Shown here in pieces: positions 59,869 to 64,000 of a stretch of DNA of 64,000 bases. A program made the position numbers and the translations under genes. Source of the DNA: Lumbricus rubellus (lineage: Eukaryota > Annelida > Clitellata > Crassiclitellata > Lumbricidae); the NCBI GenBank assembly GCA_945859605.1, contig OX243820.1, positions 37,149,606 to 37,213,605 of the forward strand. Direction: 5' to 3'. Numbering within the stretch: the stretch's first letter is position 1; each line of letters begins with the position of its first letter. The notes under the pieces were generated by a model that was not told the DNA's origin, did not search any database, and saw only the letters and a program-made list of their open reading frames with translations.

Positions 59869-62800
59869 TCATAGAGTTCGGTTAAAATCATCAAACGTCT
59901 CCGTCGTCACCAAAGATTTGTCGGTAAGAATGCGGAGAAAATCGACGAACTTCTTCCGTGATTCCTGCACAAAAGAGACGAACATACTCGTGAGATGTTG
60001 CAAGACAGACCATTTTTTTAATAACCTTGTTAAGTTTACTACTCTGAGGTGTGGTGCAGGATCAAGAGACAGACAGAGAGGAGATGAGACAGAGGGGGAG
60101 AGAGACAGACAGAGTGGAGAGAGAGACAGAGAGAGAGAGAGAGGAGAGACAGACAGACAGAGAGAGACTAGTTAGCCTAAGATGGGGAATGTTTTAAACC
60201 CCATTTTCATCGCATCTTTGCAAGTCTGGTAATTGTAATTGTAACTGGACATTGTGGACACTTTCAAATATTTTTCTTCGTTTGTCTGTGTCTTTCACTC
60301 TGATTGGGGTGCGCACTGTAAAAGGCGCTATACAAATTCATAGATGCAATACAATACGCACAAACCTCTGATGATTTCATGAAGCATTGGATGTGCTTGA
60401 CGCAAGTTATTCTTTCGAACAGCGGCCGACACTCCAACATTTCCCAGATCTTGATGAGACGTTCTTCAATGTCACCGGTCCATAGATCTGGTCGATAGAA
60501 AACTACACGAAAGAAACACAATGTCAGCAAAAACCTTTGAGACAAATCTACGATCAAATGTCACAAACTGTTTTTAGAAATGTCACTGAGTTTATTATTG
60601 TCGAAAGATGTCATTAATGTGGTCATTTGACTGCTTCTATACTAATTAAATAATAGGAAAACTTTAAAGGAATCCGACATATATGTATATTTGGTAACAT
60701 GTAAAAGCTACTTTGTGGTCACTTACTCGTATAGCATGCCAGACTGATGGACAGTGTAGCGATGTGCGTGAGAACAGGAGGCAGCAAATCCTAGAAAGAG
60801 ACGATAACACATTTGCCGTACTCGTAAATGTACACATTTATACAGAAACCATATTTCGTGGAGCTACCATGTTCATTTTTCAATGTCATGCAAGATCCTT
60901 CACCACGACTACACATCTGAATAGGTGCCACATCATTTAAGATACCTAGCCTCTGAACTCACGACAGTGCGATTTCTATTTCACTTTCAGCTTTAATTTT
61001 ACTTAAACTTTCCAGTTTAGTTACAGTTTTTATAGCTTTAACTAAATTACAGATCTTTTCAGTTAACGATAATTATTAAAGATACTTTCAGCTCTAGTTA
61101 ACTTAAATAATACTGCTTCATGATGACCGTGGTCTCTCTTCTCGTGACCTGGATTCTGACCTCGTAACCTGGATACTGACCTCGTGACCTGGTTTCTAAC
61201 CTCATGGCCTAAACCTTACTTTATGCTCTAATCAACGCAATCCTAGTTTGACGTGAGCATTAGATAATGTATCCTAACCTGTCGATAGTTGACAACCGAT
61301 TCGACTGACGTCACGACGAATAGCAGACGATCTGAATTCAACGAATCGCCTTTCGTCAGCAGAAGATCGGATAAGAATTGCTGAAGAGACAACAAGAGAA
61401 AAATAAATAAACATTTTTGTGAAAAGGAGACAAATCCACCAGTGATTAGATCGAAAAAACTCTTTGCAGCCGATTAAATTTATTTATAACCAACAATTTT
61501 TTTACAAAAACTTCTTTGATGCCACAAATGTTGGACAGCACTGGTCCGTAATGTATAGCTAGTCTAGTCTTAGACTAGATATGAGACAATGTAGATATGA
61601 AACAATGCAGATATGAGACAATGTAGATATGAGACAATGTAGATATGAGACAATGTAGATATGAGACAATGTAGATATGGGACAATGTAGATATGAGACA
61701 ATGTAGATATGAGACAATGTAGATATGAGACAATGTAGATATGAGACAATGTAGATATGAGACAATGTAGATATGAGACAATGCATTCATCTTAGAACTA
61801 CCTTCAGATCTGAGAGCACATCCGAAGGAGCAGGCGCCGAGCTCCGATGCTCGACTTGCTTCAAGGGAACCAGGACACAATCCACTGGTTCCGACGACAG
61901 TCGTCGAAGTTCGTGATTGAAAACAACTCGAAGATCCTTGAAGAAGAAATCTACAAAGGAACAGAACAGGGTTGTTGGCCAGTCCTCTCCCTCGTTGTCT
62001 CATCTTCCCACCGACAGTGTACGGTCGATGTACTCATTCTGTAGCTGAGTTGGGTAGAGGTGTGGGGAGCAGAAATCTAGAAAAAACTTCTGCTCTCGTG
62101 GGGATTTGAACACTCGACTAATCAGTCAACAGTCCAGCATACTAACCATCAAACTAGATTGTCATGACACACCAATAGGTATTTTTGCAGTAGGAGCAAC
62201 ATACAATAGTAATTTTCAGCAAGAGTTTGACAAAATAATGCAAAGCACAAAATAAAGAACATAGGAATTTTCTCAGGTTCACTTTGTGTATCAGAGGTAT
62301 CATTGCTAGGCCCTACTTTAACGAAATTTAAAGAAATTTGTTAAAAACACCTAAAAGTGGCAGACCTTTCAGAAATACGTATCAATTTTCCAAGTGGAGC
62401 AAGTAATCCCTCTTGCCCCTAAGTGCGGGAACCCATGCACACACCCCACCCAAGCAATCTGAATTACGAAAATTAGTATTTCAAATGGTTGTGAATCAAG
62501 AAGTTTGCATCCAGATAAGAAACTAAAAATGTCAATAATTAGGAGAAATTCTTACCAAGCGTCAGTTTCTCAATCAACCACGCATCGACTTTGAGCAAGA
62601 CTCGACTCAACGATATCCGACTTGCAAGCGACTTCACTGCCGAAGTCGTATCCTCCGATAAAAGTCCGGCCATAACAGAGTCCACCTTCTCCAGACAATA
62701 CCTGTGATGTATAGTAAGTCGCATACATACACACAATGCATGCACACTGAGAGAACGGGTCCGTAAAAGTGAACTTGTCAGAAGATGTATCTTGTGGCAC

Positions 62801-63962
62801 GGTGTGTAATCCAGCCTGTGTGTTAAAAGTGCTGAAAAAGTCGATGTCTATTATTGAACTGGGTTTTTTCATGTGGCACATAATAGTTGATTTGGGAAGA
62901 TAGCACTGCTGCTTGTTTAATTAGACAGAATGAAGATGCATTTACATTGCATCTCATGCTGGTACCATTTGTAATCACTATCAGGGAATTGGATGTAAAT
63001 AGTTTAGCGGGATTGTCCCCCTTTTGGGCATCCTTTGTTTCCTGTCTGCTACAGATACACTTATACCATTCTCCGTATCTTGTACCATGGTTGCCATAAA
63101 AATATCAATTGTTTTAAATATTTAATTGAACCGACTCACCTTCGTGACTCTGTCTTCCCGTCTTTTAGAATGTTCTCTAGAGCGTCCACAGCAAATTCTT
63201 TCAGTCGCTGAAGCGACTCAGCCTGAAAACAAACAGAGAAAACTGAATGTAAAACAAGGCAGCTGAATGCTTTCAATGCTTCCCGCAACACTTTCTCTGT
63301 AGGACAACCTGATGATTATATGTTTCATTGCAGGTGTTCCTCTTTTTTAAAAATTTTCAAGATCTCAAAATGATCATATAATGTACATATGCAGCGTGCT
63401 GCATTCATGAATAAATAATATTTAAATAATATTTAATTGATGCTCGATAGTGTAGTGGCTAGCAAGCCGAGCAGGCAGTTGAGAAGTCGGGGGTTCAAAT
63501 CCCCGCCAGGGCACTATTGGTGGGAGGATAAGATGGCAAGGAAGAGGACTGGCATCAACCATCATATGCTGAGGCTACGAATATGAAGTTGCCAACACTT
63601 CATACACATGGCTGCCTCAGCGCACTACACTATTGGGCAACCACAAAATTTTTAAGGAATTTTTCATCCACCCAATGTGCATATGAACCTTTGTGGACTC
63701 TTTAATACAGAAAAGATCAAATACGTTACATCCCTGAGCTATAAACACCAACCTCGCTTTCCCCATCTTCTGTCGTGGTAGACGTGGAGAACAGCCGATG
63801 CGCCTCTTCCTTTGCCATCGACTGCAAACGCTCGAGACGTTGGCAAAGATTGTTCGCTTGAAAGAACTTGACAAAGTTGGACGCGATTCGGTCGGCGACA
63901 AAATTGATCGTCTGTCGCAGCGAATCGGGATGCATGTCGAAGAAACCGTCGAGAAGACGTTG
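59869..63962 (-). CDS. CDAN1: Codanin-1, C-terminal eight exons (5' part outside window)
   Basis: Exons (minus): 63753-63962, 63140-63222, 62556-62701, 61802-61950, 61279-61380, 60727-60790, 60366-60502, 59869-59964. Phases all join and the last exon ends with TGA. Protein landmarks: SLRQTINFVADRIASNFVKF, GLLSEDTTSAVKSLA, KVDAWLIEKL, APAPSDVLSDLK, LPPVLTHIATLSISLA, RKKFVDFLRILTD. In order, these match the C-terminal half of vertebrate codanin-1 (FVADRIGSNCVKH, ALLPEETPAAV, EKACAWLSANI, APLPSHLISEIK). Codanin-1 binds the histone chaperone ASF1 and CDIN1; its loss in humans causes congenital dyserythropoietic anaemia type I. The CDIN1-binding region is in the C-terminal part seen here. The protein stops earlier than the human one. 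The gene continues beyond position 64000, and 63963-64000 is intron. Confidence 0.85.
60061..60170. repeat. Purine-rich GAGACAGA tract in CDAN1 intron
   Basis: GACAGA/GAGAGA simple sequence, 97 bp upstream (in gene sense) of the terminal exon acceptor. Confidence 0.85.
61583..61783. repeat. 16-bp minisatellite in CDAN1 intron
   Basis: About 12-13 near-perfect units of ATATGAGACAATGTAG. It begins ~18 bp past the donor of exon 61802-61950 in gene sense. Stop-free frames on the minus strand are artefacts. Confidence 0.95.
62080..62168 (-). mobile_element. tRNA-like repeat, possible SINE head
   Basis: Minus strand: box A-like TAGTTTGATGGTTAGTATGC and box B-like GTGTTCAAATCCC at tRNA-like spacing. 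The acceptor stem does not pair well. It is in a CDAN1 intron. A degraded tRNA or SINE. Confidence 0.4.
63433..63515 (+). mobile_element. tRNA-like sequence, possible second SINE family
   Basis: TAGTGTAGTGGCTAGCAAGC (box A region) and a well-formed T-arm, CGGGG GTTCAAAT CCCCG (63488-63504). The 5' and 3' ends pair poorly, and a non-tRNA body (GGTGGGAGGATAAGATGGC) follows. More likely a SINE head than a working tRNA. In a CDAN1 intron. Confidence 0.5.
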
Positions 63963-64000
63963 CTGAAAGAAATCAAAGTTTTCTTTTCATGGACGACTAC

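Noticed and set aside
61583..61783. Possible CRISPR-like array (regular 16-bp repeats)
   Set aside because: Repeats are directly contiguous with no spacers, in a eukaryotic intron: a minisatellite.
63433..63515. Functional tRNA gene
   Set aside because: Box A and T-arm are good, but acceptor stem pairing is poor and a SINE-like body follows.

Overview
This is a metazoan nuclear genome window, not a bacterial one. Coding sequence is split into short exons with GT-AG introns, there are long microsatellites and minisatellites, and LINE, SINE, mariner-type and hAT-type mobile elements are frequent. The very frequent palindrome TAGGCCTA, the intron-rich genes and the LINE/SINE flavour suggest a marine invertebrate, probably a deuterostome such as an echinoderm or hemichordate. 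The species cannot be fixed from sequence alone.

Layout. (1) About 2.7-34.6 kb holds a tandem segmental duplication. Each unit carries, on the minus strand, one divergent heterotrimeric G-protein alpha subunit gene of Gi/o-like exon structure (copy 1 exons 2741-10830; copy 2 exons 14639-27462). Both frames stay open across predicted splices, but the P-loop, Switch I, Switch II and C-terminal tail differ from canonical G-alpha. Copy 2 has been enlarged by insertions: a mariner composite with a nested LINE, a second mariner-like element, a retroelement endonuclease-domain ORF, a 610-bp MITE and a 3-kb hAT-like element that itself contains another element. (2) 35.5-37.9 kb: a three-exon, plus-strand, four-helix membrane protein of the claudin/PMP22 fold, with a hAT MITE just upstream of its last exon. 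(3) 41.4-58.7 kb: a complete 16-exon, plus-strand gene for the centriole/basal-body protein CCDC61 (VFL3), 585 codons, with a ~4-kb minisatellite in intron 3. (4) 59.9-64.0 kb: the 3' eight exons of codanin-1 (CDAN1), minus strand, convergent with CCDC61 and running off the right edge.

The genes do not form a pathway: G-alpha is signalling, the tetraspan protein membrane/junction, CCDC61 basal body, and CDAN1 histone-chaperone handling. The interest lies in the paired G-alpha paralogs, which allow insertions to be dated relative to the duplication, and in an apparent recurrent 6-bp GGCCTA micro-insertion at TA sites, one of which altered Switch II of G-alpha copy 2.
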